A stretch of 64,000 nt of DNA from Marinobacter salinisoli (lineage in GTDB: Bacteria > Pseudomonadota > Gammaproteobacteria > Pseudomonadales > Oleiphilaceae): contig NZ_CP071247.1 of NCBI RefSeq assembly GCF_017301335.1, positions 1,674,001-1,738,000 of the forward strand, given 5' to 3'. A program made the translations under genes and the position numbers. The notes below the pieces were generated by a model that was given only the letters and a program-made list of their open reading frames with translations, was not told where the DNA came from and did no database searches. Positions 37,316 to 47,012 of the stretch are shown piece after piece; the stretch's first letter is position 1, and each line of letters starts with the position of its first letter.

Positions 37316-37636
37316 ATGATTATTCGCATATTTGTCGTATTGCTTGCTCTCAACCTGGTCGCCTTTGTGGTGCGTGCCGAAGCCGATGAGCTTGTGTTCG
37401 ATGATAGGGCGGAAGCCAGTACTGTCGAGCAGGTATTGGGAGCGCAGGAGCGCCTGACCGGAAACCCGGACGACAGCTCGATCGGCGTGTTTTCCGAACT
37501 TGGCTCTCGCCTCCTGACCTGGACCTTTTCCCGCACTGACTCCGGCAAGCGGTTTGCCTCTGAGCCGGCCCAGCCGGATCATGGTCTGGCTCTGCTGAAC
37601 GAGGGCGCCTGCCTGAATTTGAAGTGGAACTTCTGA
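37316..37636 (+). CDS. Small secreted protein of unknown function
   Basis: This 106-residue protein begins MIIRIFVVLLALNLVAFVVRAEA, a good signal peptide with cleavage near residue 21-23. The mature part is about 85 residues, has no cysteine except one near the C-terminus, and no family I recognise. The ATG at 37316 is preferred to an in-frame start at 37211 because the signal sequence begins there, although no strong ribosome binding site is visible. Coding is supported by the signal sequence and an upstream CRP-like promoter, but a chance frame is possible. Confidence 0.5.
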   Translation: MIIRIFVVLLALNLVAFVVRAEADELVFDDRAEASTVEQVLGAQERLTGNPDDSSIGVFSELGSRLLTWTFSRTDSGKRFASEPAQPDHGLALLNEGACLNLKWNF

Positions 37637-37767
37637 TCCACGTCAGTCTTTCGTTGATTTCTCCCTGAAAAAAGTACAAAAGCCTTCCTGATACGTTGCC
37701 ACTCCTGATCGCCCGTGTGATGATCGTTGCTCAAACAACGGGCTGAAAACAAGAAAGGAGCTTGGAG

Positions 37768-39978
37768 ATGGCGCAGGAAAGCGGTCGTCGTTTGAACGAT
37801 GTCGAGGCTTGTGTCGACGAGGTCATTCGTCGGGTAGGCAAGAACGTTACGCTTGGCATGCCACTTGGGTTGGGAAAACCGGTGCGTTTTGCCAATGCGC
37901 TTTATGAGCGCGCCAAAGCGGACCCGGAGATCAAACTGCATATCGTTACGGCGCTGTCGTTGCTGGCACCGAAAGGCGGCTCCTCTCTCGAAAAACGTTT
38001 CCTCGAACCTTTCACCAAACGCCTGTATGGCGACATCCCAGAGCTGGCCTATGCCAGGGCCGTATCGAGTAATACGCTGCCGCCCAACGTCACTGTGTCG
38101 GAGTTCTTCTTCAAGGCCGGCAGCTACCTGAATAACCGCTCCCAACAACGCCATTACGTGAGTAGTAACTACACCCACGCGGTGCGCGACCTGATGGCAC
38201 AGGGCATTAATGTCGTGGCTCAGATGGTGTCACCGGGCGATCGCTCGGGCGAGCCGGGGCGGGTGAGCCTTAGTTGTAACCCGGATTTGACGCTGGATTT
38301 GATTCCGCTGATGCGTGAACGTGAGGCCGGCGGGCAGTCAGTGGCTCTGGTTGCAGAGCTCAATCGCAACCTTCCTTACCTGGGGCACCACGCTGCGGTT
38401 AAAGAGACGGATTTCGATGTGGTGTTCGAACAGCCCTCCACGGATTACCCCCTGTTCTCAGCGCCCGCCCTGGCGATCAGTCCCGAGGATCACCTGATTG
38501 GGTTCTATGCCAGCACGCTGCTGCGCGATGGCGGTACCCTGCAGGTCGGCATCGGTTCCCTTGGCGCTGCTTTGGTGTACAGCACTATTCTTCGCCACAC
38601 CCAGAACGACGATTGGCAGGCCGTGTATCAGCATCTTGATGTCGCGGGTCAGTTCCCCGTAGCCGCGACTGACGGTGGGACCGGGACGTTTGAAGAAGGT
38701 CTCTACGGCTGCAGCGAGATGATGGTGGACGGCTTTTTGTATCTGATGCAGGCGGGGGTTCTGCGCCGTCAGGTCTATGACAATGCCGACCTGCAGGAGT
38801 TGATCAACACAGGCGAGCTGTCCGAAAGCATCACCATCGAGTCACTGGATGTGCTTCGCAAGCACCAGTTGATCGATTCACCGCTCAGGGCGCGGGACGT
38901 GAGTTGGCTCGTGAGTGTGGGGGTGCTGAAAGGTTCAGTGGAATTCCGTGGTGGTCGGCTGGTGATCGGTGAACACTCGGTCGAAGGTAATCTGGATAAC
39001 CCCGATGCACGCCAGGCCATCGCTGCGTATCTTCTTGGCGATCGCTTGCGGGGCGGTATCATCATGCACGGTGGCTTCTACGTGGGCCCGGAGCGTTTTT
39101 ATCAGGCGCTGAGGGAAATGAGCGAAGAGCAGCGGTCCCAGATCTGTATGACCAGTGTGAACTACATCAACCAGCTGTATGATCACCGCTATGGCAATCA
39201 GCGTTTGAAAGCGTCCCAGCGGGTTCATGGACGATTTATCAACTCAGCCATGATGTACACCCTCAATGGCGCGGCGGTGTCCGATGGCTTGGATGACGGC
39301 CGCGTGGTCAGTGGCGTGGGGGGACAGTACAATTTCGTTGCCATGGCTCATGAATTGCCCGGTGGTCGTTCCATCCTCACCATGCGGGCTACCCGTAAAT
39401 CGGGCGGAGAGACCCTGTCCAATATTGTCTTTAACTATGCACACTGCACGATTCCCCGGCATCTGCGGGATATAGTGATCACCGAATATGGTATCGCCGA
39501 TCTGCGAGGGCAATCCGATGAGCAGGTGTATCTGCGTCTGATCCGTATTGCCGATTCGCGCTTCCAGCCTTCCTTGTTAAAGCAGGCGCAGAAGGCTGGT
39601 AAAGTCGACGCCGCCTTCCGGTTGCCGGATTCCTGGTGCAATAACACGCCCGATACGGTTCGAGGGGCATTGTCGGCTCCGGGCCGGCCAGACCTGTTCC
39701 CGGCGTTCCCGTTCGGTTGTGATTTTACCGACGATGAATTGAGGTTAGGGAAAGCCCTTAAAGCGCTGAAGGCCGAAACCGGTAGCCGTCGTGGTAAACT
39801 GCGCGTCATATTGCAGGCCATACGGGCCCGGGATGAACAGGGCATTTACCGTCCGCTGCTAGAGCGCATGGACCTGGCTGATCCGAAGGGGCTGAAGCAG
39901 ACGCTGGATCAGCGGCTGGTGATGCATGGCCTGCAAATCACTGATCCACCCACCAACACAGGAAAGACCAACGGCTAA
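37768..39978 (+). CDS. Large acetyl-CoA hydrolase/transferase family protein
   Basis: This 736-residue protein belongs to the acetyl-CoA hydrolase/CoA-transferase family and is longer than the usual 430-510 residues. The N-terminal part (NVTLGMPLGLGKPVRFANALYERA) and the C-terminal domain (GVGGQYNFVAMAHELPGGRSILTMR, then ITEYGIADLRGQSDEQVYLRLI) are recognisable, with an insertion between them. Such enzymes move or hydrolyse CoA from acyl-CoA; the substrate is unknown. The ATG at 37768 follows GGAG. Its stop overlaps the start of the next gene by one base. Confidence 0.9.
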   Translation: MAQESGRRLNDVEACVDEVIRRVGKNVTLGMPLGLGKPVRFANALYERAKADPEIKLHIVTALSLLAPKGGSSLEKRFLEPFTKRLYGDIPELAYARAVSSNTLPPNVTVSEFFFKAGSYLNNRSQQRHYVSSNYTHAVRDLMAQGINVVAQMVSPGDRSGEPGRVSLSCNPDLTLDLIPLMREREAGGQSVALVAELNRNLPYLGHHAAVKETDFDVVFEQPSTDYPLFSAPALAISPEDHLIGFYASTLLRDGGTLQVGIGSLGAALVYSTILRHTQNDDWQAVYQHLDVAGQFPVAATDGGTGTFEEGLYGCSEMMVDGFLYLMQAGVLRRQVYDNADLQELINTGELSESITIESLDVLRKHQLIDSPLRARDVSWLVSVGVLKGSVEFRGGRLVIGEHSVEGNLDNPDARQAIAAYLLGDRLRGGIIMHGGFYVGPERFYQALREMSEEQRSQICMTSVNYINQLYDHRYGNQRLKASQRVHGRFINSAMMYTLNGAAVSDGLDDGRVVSGVGGQYNFVAMAHELPGGRSILTMRATRKSGGETLSNIVFNYAHCTIPRHLRDIVITEYGIADLRGQSDEQVYLRLIRIADSRFQPSLLKQAQKAGKVDAAFRLPDSWCNNTPDTVRGALSAPGRPDLFPAFPFGCDFTDDELRLGKALKALKAETGSRRGKLRVILQAIRARDEQGIYRPLLERMDLADPKGLKQTLDQRLVMHGLQITDPPTNTGKTNG

Positions 39979-40448
39979 TGGTTGACGCAAATGCCAAACC
40001 CGACGTTTTCACGGTTCACTACATTCTGAAGAATAAGCTTGGTGAGCTGGTCGATACTTCAGAAGGCGGCGAGCCTCTGCATTTCCTCTACGGCAGTCCC
40101 AGCATCATTGAGGGCATCCAGCAAGCCGTGAAAGATCGCAGTGTCGGGGATTGCCTCGAGGTGACGGTCCCGCCTGCGATGGCGTACGGTGATCACAACC
40201 CGGAACTGATTCGCAAGGTTCCCCGGTCGCTTTTCGAGGGCATTGAGAAGCTTGAGGTCGGGATGAAGTTCCAGACCAACACCGGGGACGAAGCCCAGAT
40301 CGTCAAGGTGGTTGCCATTGATGGCAATCTGGTGAAGGTCGACGCCAATCATCCCCTGGCTGGATACACCCTTTATTTCGATCTGGAGATCGTCGGGCGC
40401 CGGGAGGCGACCGAAGAAGAGGTGGCTCAGGGTCGCCCTCTTTTCTGA
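39978..40448 (+). CDS. FKBP-type peptidyl-prolyl isomerase, SlyD-like
   Basis: This 156-residue protein has the SlyD arrangement: a short FKBP domain split by an insert-in-flap domain (GEPLHFLYGSPSIIEGIQQAVKDRS, VPPAMAYGDHNPELIRKVPR, and VDANHPLAGYTLYFDLEIV). The histidine-rich metal-binding tail of E. coli SlyD is absent. It starts within the stop codon of the CoA-transferase gene (TAATG), so it is translationally coupled to it, an unusual partner. Confidence 0.93.
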   Translation: MVDANAKPDVFTVHYILKNKLGELVDTSEGGEPLHFLYGSPSIIEGIQQAVKDRSVGDCLEVTVPPAMAYGDHNPELIRKVPRSLFEGIEKLEVGMKFQTNTGDEAQIVKVVAIDGNLVKVDANHPLAGYTLYFDLEIVGRREATEEEVAQGRPLF

Positions 40449-40675
40449 AGCAATGCGGCCACTTGCGTTTATGGCCCGTGAGTGACCCTATCAACGACAT
40501 ATTTGTGACCCGCTTTGGGTACTTATCTTGTTTATGCTCTGTCACGGGGTGTAACGGGAGCGTTGTTCCATGTATATTCTGGGGCAACATGTATAATTGT
40601 TGAAACATCAGGCTATCGGCCCCTGGTGGCAGGTAGATCCTCGAAACCCGCGATAACAAAATCAGAGACGACGGC

Positions 40676-41404
40676 GTGGAACAGACGAACGAAAGTTGGC
40701 GAATTCTCATTGTCGAAGACGACGAACGACTGGCAGAGTTGACCAGAGAGTATCTGGAGAGCAATGGCCTGCAAGTGTCTCTTGAGACCAATGGAGGCGC
40801 AGCGGTAGAACGTATTCGGAATGAGCAGCCGGACCTGGTGGTGCTCGATCTCATGCTGCCGGGGGAAGACGGGTTGTCCATATGTCGCCGGGCGCGCCCG
40901 TTCTTCAATGGCCCCATCATTATGTTGACCGCCCGCACCGATGACCTTGATCAGGTACTCGGCCTGGAAATGGGCGCAGACGATTACATCGGTAAACCGG
41001 TCAAACCTCGCGTACTGCTGGCACGTATCCGCGCCATGTTGCGTCGTGTCACCGAGTCCGGGCAGGCAGGTGAAGACAAAGGCAGTGGTGAAGAGCCGGT
41101 TCGGCTTCAGTTCAACGACCTGGTGGTTGACCGTTCCATGCGCGAGGCCTGGCTTAACGACGCAAGCATCGACCTGACCAGTGCCGAGTTCGATTTGCTC
41201 TGGCTGCTCGCCAGCAATGCCGGCCGAGTACTGAGCCGGGAGGAAATCTTCACAGCCCTGCGCGGCATTGAGTACGACGGGCAGGATCGTTCCATTGACG
41301 TCAGGGTATCGCGGATTCGTCCGAAGATCGGCGATGATCCCATTCACCCGCGCCGTATTAAGACCGTTCGCAGCAAAGGCTATCTGTTCGTTAAGGAAGC
41401 CTGA
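40676..41404 (+). CDS. OmpR-family response regulator (RstA-like)
   Basis: This 242-residue DNA-binding regulator has a receiver domain with acidic residues 14-16, phospho-acceptor Asp58 (VVLDLMLPGEDG), Thr85 and Lys107, and a winged-helix output domain (TSAEFDLLWLLASNAGRVLSREEIF and DVRVSRIRPKIGDDP). The start is a GTG. It is followed after 66 bases by its kinase gene. The pair resembles RstAB, but the signal is unknown. Confidence 0.94.
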   Translation: MEQTNESWRILIVEDDERLAELTREYLESNGLQVSLETNGGAAVERIRNEQPDLVVLDLMLPGEDGLSICRRARPFFNGPIIMLTARTDDLDQVLGLEMGADDYIGKPVKPRVLLARIRAMLRRVTESGQAGEDKGSGEEPVRLQFNDLVVDRSMREAWLNDASIDLTSAEFDLLWLLASNAGRVLSREEIFTALRGIEYDGQDRSIDVRVSRIRPKIGDDPIHPRRIKTVRSKGYLFVKEA

Positions 41405-41470
41405 GTCCGCTGCCGCCAGAGCCGATGAGGAAATGCGTCTTCATCGGCCGCTCCCAGCAGGGTTTGTGAC

Positions 41471-43045
41471 ATGTCCCTGACGTTTTTTCTCAAACTCTAT
41501 GCCCGATTTGCCGGCCTGATGGTGCTGGTCATGCTGCTGTGTGTCGCTCTCTTCGTGGGCGTCAATGCAGTGCGCTCGATGGCCTGGCATGAACACTTCC
41601 CGGAACCTCTCATGCGCTGGCTGATCGGTGATCCCGACCTGAATGCGCCGGAACATTGGCTGCATGCCGGCTATGATTTTCGGATTCTCAGTCCGGAGGA
41701 GGCGGGGCTGGAGCCGGTGATTATGGAGCGCCTTGGTTACAACCAGGTTGTTTCTCTGGAAACCGGTGTCGGTTATCGGGTGCTTGCCCAGACCGACGAT
41801 GGACGTGTCATTCAAGTTCGCTTTCCGGATCTATACCGGGGTGTATCCGAGGCGACGGCCATGATCACGCTTCGCCATCTGGATTCCGCCATGTCGGCCG
41901 ATCGGGCTACCTTGGCCCAGCAGCTGGCTGATGCGCTCGCCGTCGATATAAGGCGGGTTGCCGAACCGGAGTCCCTGCCTTCTGATGAGGTTCTGGAACA
42001 GGTGCTTCGCCGGGGTGTTGTTTTCTTCGAGGATGACTCGGACGACCGGGGCCATGTCTTAATGCAGTTGTCGGACGGCGAATTGTTCCGTCTTGACATG
42101 GCCGCACCGTTTGACCCCTGGGCGTTGCCCGTTATTTTTCTTCTCGTGATCGCGGTAGGTGGTGTGCTGGCGGCGGTGCTGGTGCTCGCGCTAAGGGAGG
42201 TCGATAACAATTTGCGAATGGTTGAGTCCGTGGTGGTGCGTATCGCGAGGGGCGAAATGGGAGCCAGGGTTGAGTCTGGCTCGGGCACCCTGGTTTCGCG
42301 ACTTGCGGCCTCTTTCAACGGCATGGCGGAACACATTCAGCGACTGGTTCAGGTGCAGCGGGAAATGATTCACGCGGTGTCCCATGAATTGCGAACGCCT
42401 GTGGCTCGGATTCGGTTTGGTGTTCAGATGATTGAAAGCTGCGAAGATGAGAAGAAGCTTGAAAAGCAGCTGGAAGGGATTGATGGCGATATCCAGGAGC
42501 TGGATGAGCTGATTGATGAAATCCTGACCTACGCCCGGCTGGAGCAGGGGGGGCCGGTATTTTCCCTGCAGGAAGCATCGGTCACGGATCTGGTTCGGCA
42601 GGTGGTGTCCGAGCAGCAGCTGATTCGTCCGGCCCTGACGATTGACGCCGACATCGATGAGGGCGCGGAACAATGGGCCATGGCGGATATCGAGCCCCGG
42701 TACATTCACCGGGCCATTCAGAATCTTGTGGGTAATGCCGGGCGCTATGCAGCCGGGCGTGTACGGGTGCATTGCCACATTGATGAAGATAACTGCCGGG
42801 TCGACGTTGAAGATGATGGGCCGGGTATTCCCGAAGAGGACTGGGAAAAGGTTTTTACCGCCTTTGCGCGATTGGATGACAGCCGAACCCGCACCTCGGG
42901 CGGCTATGGCCTGGGCTTGTCCATTGTCCGCCGCATTCTCTATTGGCATGGGGGGCAGGCGTTTGTCGGACGTTCCGAGGTGTTGGGCGGGGCTCGTTTT
43001 AGCCTGGTTTGGCCACGCAAGAAGCCTGTCGACTCCATAGTGTGA
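41471..43045 (+). CDS. Sensor histidine kinase (RstB-like)
   Basis: This 524-residue inner-membrane kinase has transmembrane helices near residues 13-35 and 216-241, a periplasmic sensor region of about 180 residues with an RstB-like start, a HAMP region, the phosphorylated His305 (AVSHELRTP), and an ATP-binding domain with NLVGNAGRYA and VEDDGPGIPEED. It partners with the regulator upstream. The ligand cannot be inferred. Confidence 0.94.
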   Translation: MSLTFFLKLYARFAGLMVLVMLLCVALFVGVNAVRSMAWHEHFPEPLMRWLIGDPDLNAPEHWLHAGYDFRILSPEEAGLEPVIMERLGYNQVVSLETGVGYRVLAQTDDGRVIQVRFPDLYRGVSEATAMITLRHLDSAMSADRATLAQQLADALAVDIRRVAEPESLPSDEVLEQVLRRGVVFFEDDSDDRGHVLMQLSDGELFRLDMAAPFDPWALPVIFLLVIAVGGVLAAVLVLALREVDNNLRMVESVVVRIARGEMGARVESGSGTLVSRLAASFNGMAEHIQRLVQVQREMIHAVSHELRTPVARIRFGVQMIESCEDEKKLEKQLEGIDGDIQELDELIDEILTYARLEQGGPVFSLQEASVTDLVRQVVSEQQLIRPALTIDADIDEGAEQWAMADIEPRYIHRAIQNLVGNAGRYAAGRVRVHCHIDEDNCRVDVEDDGPGIPEEDWEKVFTAFARLDDSRTRTSGGYGLGLSIVRRILYWHGGQAFVGRSEVLGGARFSLVWPRKKPVDSIV

Positions 43046-43194
43046 GCTGGGTCTCTCCGTCTCACCTTATGTAACAAAGCCACTACACAACCGCTACTGA
43101 TTTGGCGGGGGTGCTTGCCAATACTAGCAGGTGTAAGGGATGACTTTTGAGGTTGTAGTTCTTACGAACTTTCCTTGTTTCATTCGTCATTTGA

Positions 43195-43220
43195 GGGCCG
43201 GTTTTCCGGCCCTTTTTTTT
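43195..43220 (+). terminator. Rho-independent terminator
   Basis: GGGCCGG-TTTT-CCGGCCC followed by eight T residues is a textbook terminator. It lies about 150 bases after the kinase stop and 85 bases before glpK. It ends the two-component transcript or an unrecognised short transcript from the gap. Confidence 0.92.
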
Positions 43221-43304
43221 GCTTTTCCTTCCGTTTTTTGTGCTGATTCCACCCTCAATTGTGCGCTGGTTGTTAGAATCCGGTAAAAACCATCGGAGGA
43301 ACCC

Positions 43305-44786
43305 ATGAGCCGCTATTTGCTTGCCATCGATCAGGGAACGACCAGTTCGCGCGCTATTGTTTTTGACGACAAGGGCACCATCATTGGTGTTGATCAACAG
43401 GAATTTCGTCAGTTTTTTCCTAAAGATGGTTGGGTAGAGCACGACGCCACGGAGATCTGGGAGAGCACACTCTCGGTCTGTCGCGGTGCGCTGGTTAAGG
43501 CCAGTATTCAGGCTTCGGATTTGTCCGGTATTGGCATCACTAATCAACGTGAAACCACCGTGGTCTGGGACAGGAAGACCGGAGAGCCGATCTATCGGGC
43601 CATTGTCTGGCAGGACCGTCGAACGGCGTCACTGTGTACCAAGCTGAAAACCGATGGTTACGAAGATCTGGTGGTGGAAAAGACCGGCTTATTGATTGAT
43701 CCGTATTTCTCCGCAACCAAAACGGCGTGGATTCTGGATAACGTAGACGGTGCCCGGCAGCGCGCGGAAGCAGGTGAACTGGCCTTCGGAACGGTTGATA
43801 GCTGGTTGTTGTGGAACTTGACCGGTGGGCAATCCCACTTCACTGACGCGACCAATGCATCGCGAACCGCGCTTTTCAATATCCACGTTCAAGACTGGGA
43901 CAAAGAGCTTCTTGAGCTGTTCCGTGTGCCTGAGGCCCTGTTGCCAGAGGTCCTGGATAGCGCAGCGGATTTCGGCACGACCGAGACGGACTGGCTGGGG
44001 GCGCCCGTCCCCATTGCCGGTATTGCCGGTGATCAACAGGCGGCCTTGGTTGGCCAGGCCTGTTTTCAGCCGGGTATGGCCAAGAGTACCTATGGCACCG
44101 GATGTTTTCTGATACTCAATACCGGGGATCAGGCACTTCGATCCGAAAACCGGCTGCTGACCACGGTTGCGTATCGTCTCAACGGCAAGCCGTGTTATGC
44201 CATGGAGGGCAGTATCTTTGTGGCCGGGGCGGCCATGCAGTGGCTGCGGGACGGTTTAAAGCTGATTGATCACGCCAGTGAATCCACCGCTCACGCCGAA
44301 GCCGTTGGCGTCAATAATCCGGTGTATTTGGTGCCGGCCTTTACGGGCCTAGGGGCGCCGCACTGGGATCCCCATGCCCGGGGAGCGATCATGGGGCTTA
44401 CCCGCGATACTGGCATTGCCGAAATCGTGACGGCCGGGCTTCAATCCGTGTGTTATCAGACCAAGGATCTGGTTCGTGCCATTAAGAATGATGGTGCGCC
44501 CCTTGAGGGGCTGCGGGTTGATGGTGGAATGGCGGTCAATGACTGGGTCATGCAGTTCCTCGCCGACATCCTGAATGTGACGGTCGATCGTCCGCGAGTG
44601 ACAGAAACAACCGCATTGGGTGCGGCGTTTCTGGCTGGCCTGCAAACGGGCGTGTACGAAAGTCTGGACGAACTCTCAGCGCTCTGGGAGTGCGAGCGTC
44701 AGTTTCATCCTGTGATGCTTCCTGCCCTGCGCGAATCCCTGTACTCGGGCTGGCTTGTCGCCGTAGAGCGGATCTGTAATAACTGA
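43305..44786 (+). CDS. glpK: Glycerol kinase
   Basis: GlpK makes glycerol-3-phosphate from glycerol and ATP. The 493-residue FGGY-family protein starts [19 protein letters not shown], and has [13 protein letters not shown], the nucleotide site [20 protein letters not shown], and [13 protein letters not shown]. The usual glpF and glpD partners are not adjacent here. A GGAGG ribosome binding site precedes the ATG. Confidence 0.98.
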   Translation: MSRYLLAIDQGTTSSRAIVFDDKGTIIGVDQQEFRQFFPKDGWVEHDATEIWESTLSVCRGALVKASIQASDLSGIGITNQRETTVVWDRKTGEPIYRAIVWQDRRTASLCTKLKTDGYEDLVVEKTGLLIDPYFSATKTAWILDNVDGARQRAEAGELAFGTVDSWLLWNLTGGQSHFTDATNASRTALFNIHVQDWDKELLELFRVPEALLPEVLDSAADFGTTETDWLGAPVPIAGIAGDQQAALVGQACFQPGMAKSTYGTGCFLILNTGDQALRSENRLLTTVAYRLNGKPCYAMEGSIFVAGAAMQWLRDGLKLIDHASESTAHAEAVGVNNPVYLVPAFTGLGAPHWDPHARGAIMGLTRDTGIAEIVTAGLQSVCYQTKDLVRAIKNDGAPLEGLRVDGGMAVNDWVMQFLADILNVTVDRPRVTETTALGAAFLAGLQTGVYESLDELSALWECERQFHPVMLPALRESLYSGWLVAVERICNN

Positions 44787-44794
44787 ATCGGGTC

Positions 44795-45868
44795 TCAACC
44801 TGTGCGCTCGAAGGCGATCAGGTGATCCGCCTCCACGCGCACGGGCACGGATTCGCCCAGATGAAAATCCAGATGGCTACGGAACAGTGCCTCGAATTCG
44901 GTTTCTTCCGAACAGCGGAACCGGTAGAGAGTAGAGGTGCCGGCAAAGGTTTTCTCTATTACCTTTGGGCGCAGGTCGGAGTCCGGGTCGTAGACGATGT
45001 CATCCGGACGAATCAGGACATCAACCAGAGTGCCGGGTTCCCACTTGTAGGCCCGGTTCCCATGAATAACGCCGAGTTCGGAGTCGATGGCGTCCGGCCC
45101 CAGTGTTCTGCCCGGAATAAATCCTCCCTGGCCAACGAAGCTTGCGACGAACCGGTTGGACGGTTCGTGGTAAAGGTTGTAGGGCACGTCCCATTGCTGA
45201 ATCTGGCCGTCTCGCAACACGGCCACCTGGTCGCACATGGCAAAGGCTTCCTGCTGGTCGTGGGTGACCAGAATGGCACTGATGCCGAGGGTCTTGAGGA
45301 TTTCCCGAACGTCCAGGCTGAGCCGGCGGCGCAGATCCGCATCCAGGTTGGAGAACGGTTCGTCGAGTAGGATCAGCGTAGGCTCCGGCGCCAGTGCCCG
45401 GGCAAGAGCAACGCGCTGTTGCTGACCGCCGGACAGTTCGTGCGGGTAGTTATCGGCCAGGTCCTGAAGATGAACCAGTTTGAGAAGCTCCATGACCTTC
45501 TGGCGTTTTTCCGATTTGGCAAGGTCCTTCAGGCCAAACCCAACGTTGTCCGCAATGGTCAGGTGAGGGAACAGGGCATAGTCCTGAAATACCATGCCAA
45601 TCTTGCGCTTTTCCGGGGGGAGTGTCCGGCCTGGCAGGCTAATGGCCTGAGACTGAAGCCGGATTTCGCCGGTGTTGGGTGACAGAAATCCCGCCAGCGC
45701 CCTGAGGATGGTACTTTTCCCGCAACCGCTCGGGCCGAGGAGGCAGCCAATGTCACCATGACTGAGCGCAAAGCTGATGTCCCGGATGACGGAGTCGCCG
45801 CCATAGCCGCAAGACAGATTGTTGACTTCGAGCAGCCAGTCGCCGGTTACCGTAGTGCTTGGGGTCAT
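44795..45868 (-). CDS. ABC transporter ATP-binding protein (FbpC/PotA type)
   Basis: This 357-residue ATPase has Walker A GPSGCGKST at 45-53, the signature LSGGQQQR, Walker B LILLDEPFSNLD, and the switch His in VTHDQQEA. A C-terminal TOBE-type domain (about 240-357) is the one found in iron(III), spermidine and sulfate importers. It is cut off from any permease or binding protein here; it begins 4 bases after argF, so the two genes share a transcript. The substrate is unknown, with ferric iron a plausible guess. Confidence 0.9.
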   Translation of the reverse strand: MTPSTTVTGDWLLEVNNLSCGYGGDSVIRDISFALSHGDIGCLLGPSGCGKSTILRALAGFLSPNTGEIRLQSQAISLPGRTLPPEKRKIGMVFQDYALFPHLTIADNVGFGLKDLAKSEKRQKVMELLKLVHLQDLADNYPHELSGGQQQRVALARALAPEPTLILLDEPFSNLDADLRRRLSLDVREILKTLGISAILVTHDQQEAFAMCDQVAVLRDGQIQQWDVPYNLYHEPSNRFVASFVGQGGFIPGRTLGPDAIDSELGVIHGNRAYKWEPGTLVDVLIRPDDIVYDPDSDLRPKVIEKTFAGTSTLYRFRCSEETEFEALFRSHLDFHLGESVPVRVEADHLIAFERTG

Positions 45869-45872
45869 TGAA

Positions 45873-46787
45873 TCAGTCCAGCTTTCCCAGAATCAGGAAT
45901 TCAAGCAGCGCTTTCTGGGCATGCAGGCGGTTTTCCGCTTCATCCCAGACAACCGAGCTCGGATGTTCCAGCATATCGTGAGAAATTTCCTCCCCGCGAT
46001 GGGCTGGGAGGCAGTGCATGAACAGGGCATCTTTGTCAGCAAGTTTCATCAGTTCACGATTGATCTGATAACGCTTGAAAGCCCGCTCGCGAGCCTGCTG
46101 CTCTTCTTCCTGTCCCATGGATGCCCAGACGTCGGTCACCAGAAGGTTGGCGTTCCTGGCCGCATCCGCAGGCTCCCGGAATAGAGTGACATGGCTTCGC
46201 TGGGTAGCCATCAGTTCGGAATCTGGTTCATAGCCTTCTGGGCAGGCCACGTTAAGGTGGAAACCAAACTGGGCGGCCGCGTTCATGTAAGAGTGGCACA
46301 TGTTGTTGCCATCCCCGATCCACGCCACGGTCGCGCCCTTGATGCTGCCCCGGTGCTCCCGGAACGTTTGCATGTCGGCAAGCAGCTGGCAGGGGTGGAA
46401 ATCATCAGTTAACGCGTTGATGACAGGCACACGGGAGGCCGCCGCGAATTGCTCCACTGTCTTGTGGGCAAAGGTGCGGATCATGACCGCATCGACCATG
46501 CTGGAGATCACAATGGCGGAGTCTTCAATCGGCTCGCCACGGCCGAGCTGGGTGTCCCGTGGTGATAAAAACAGGGCGGAGCCGCCCAGTTGTGTCATGC
46601 CGGCCTCGAAGGACACGCGGGTTCGGGTCGAGGATTTTTCGAAAATCATGGCCAGGACCCGGTTCTTCAGAGATTCCCTGACTTTTCCCTCGCGCCACTC
46701 AGTCCGGAGTTTGCTGGCGTGGTTCACCAGGTCATCCAGTTCAGCAACCGTCATATCATTCAGCGTAAGAAAGTGCCGTGCCGCCAT
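45873..46787 (-). CDS. argF: Ornithine carbamoyltransferase
   Basis: This anabolic enzyme makes citrulline from ornithine and carbamoyl phosphate in arginine synthesis. The 304-residue protein has the carbamoyl-phosphate motif [10 protein letters not shown] near residue 53, [11 protein letters not shown], and the ornithine loop [10 protein letters not shown] near residue 265. An AAGGA ribosome binding site precedes the ATG. It is followed by the ABC ATPase and diverges from grxD. Confidence 0.97.
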   Translation of the reverse strand: MAARHFLTLNDMTVAELDDLVNHASKLRTEWREGKVRESLKNRVLAMIFEKSSTRTRVSFEAGMTQLGGSALFLSPRDTQLGRGEPIEDSAIVISSMVDAVMIRTFAHKTVEQFAAASRVPVINALTDDFHPCQLLADMQTFREHRGSIKGATVAWIGDGNNMCHSYMNAAAQFGFHLNVACPEGYEPDSELMATQRSHVTLFREPADAARNANLLVTDVWASMGQEEEQQARERAFKRYQINRELMKLADKDALFMHCLPAHRGEEISHDMLEHPSSVVWDEAENRLHAQKALLEFLILGKLD

Positions 46788-46951
46788 TCAATGGTCCTTC
46801 ATATCTGCGTAACCCAATTTGCGAGGGTAGGTTAAAAATCGGGGAAAAAATGGGCTCCAAGTCTAGCCCCTCGTAAAAAGGAAGACAACGGCGTACTCCG
46901 TGCTTCTACGGACGTGCTCTTGCAGGTTTGGTGCGCAGTTTGCCGGGCGTG

Positions 46952-46957
46952 TACAAT
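46952..46957 (+). promoter_or_regulatory. grxD: Possible -10 box of grxD
   Basis: TACAAT with a TTGGTG hexamer 18 bases upstream (46928-46933) forms a weak sigma-70-type promoter 61 bases before the grxD start. Confidence 0.4.
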
Positions 46958-47012
46958 GCACTCAGTCCACTTGCCTTCGGGCAATTCCGTTTACCGTAAG
47001 AGGTCTTTGCTC

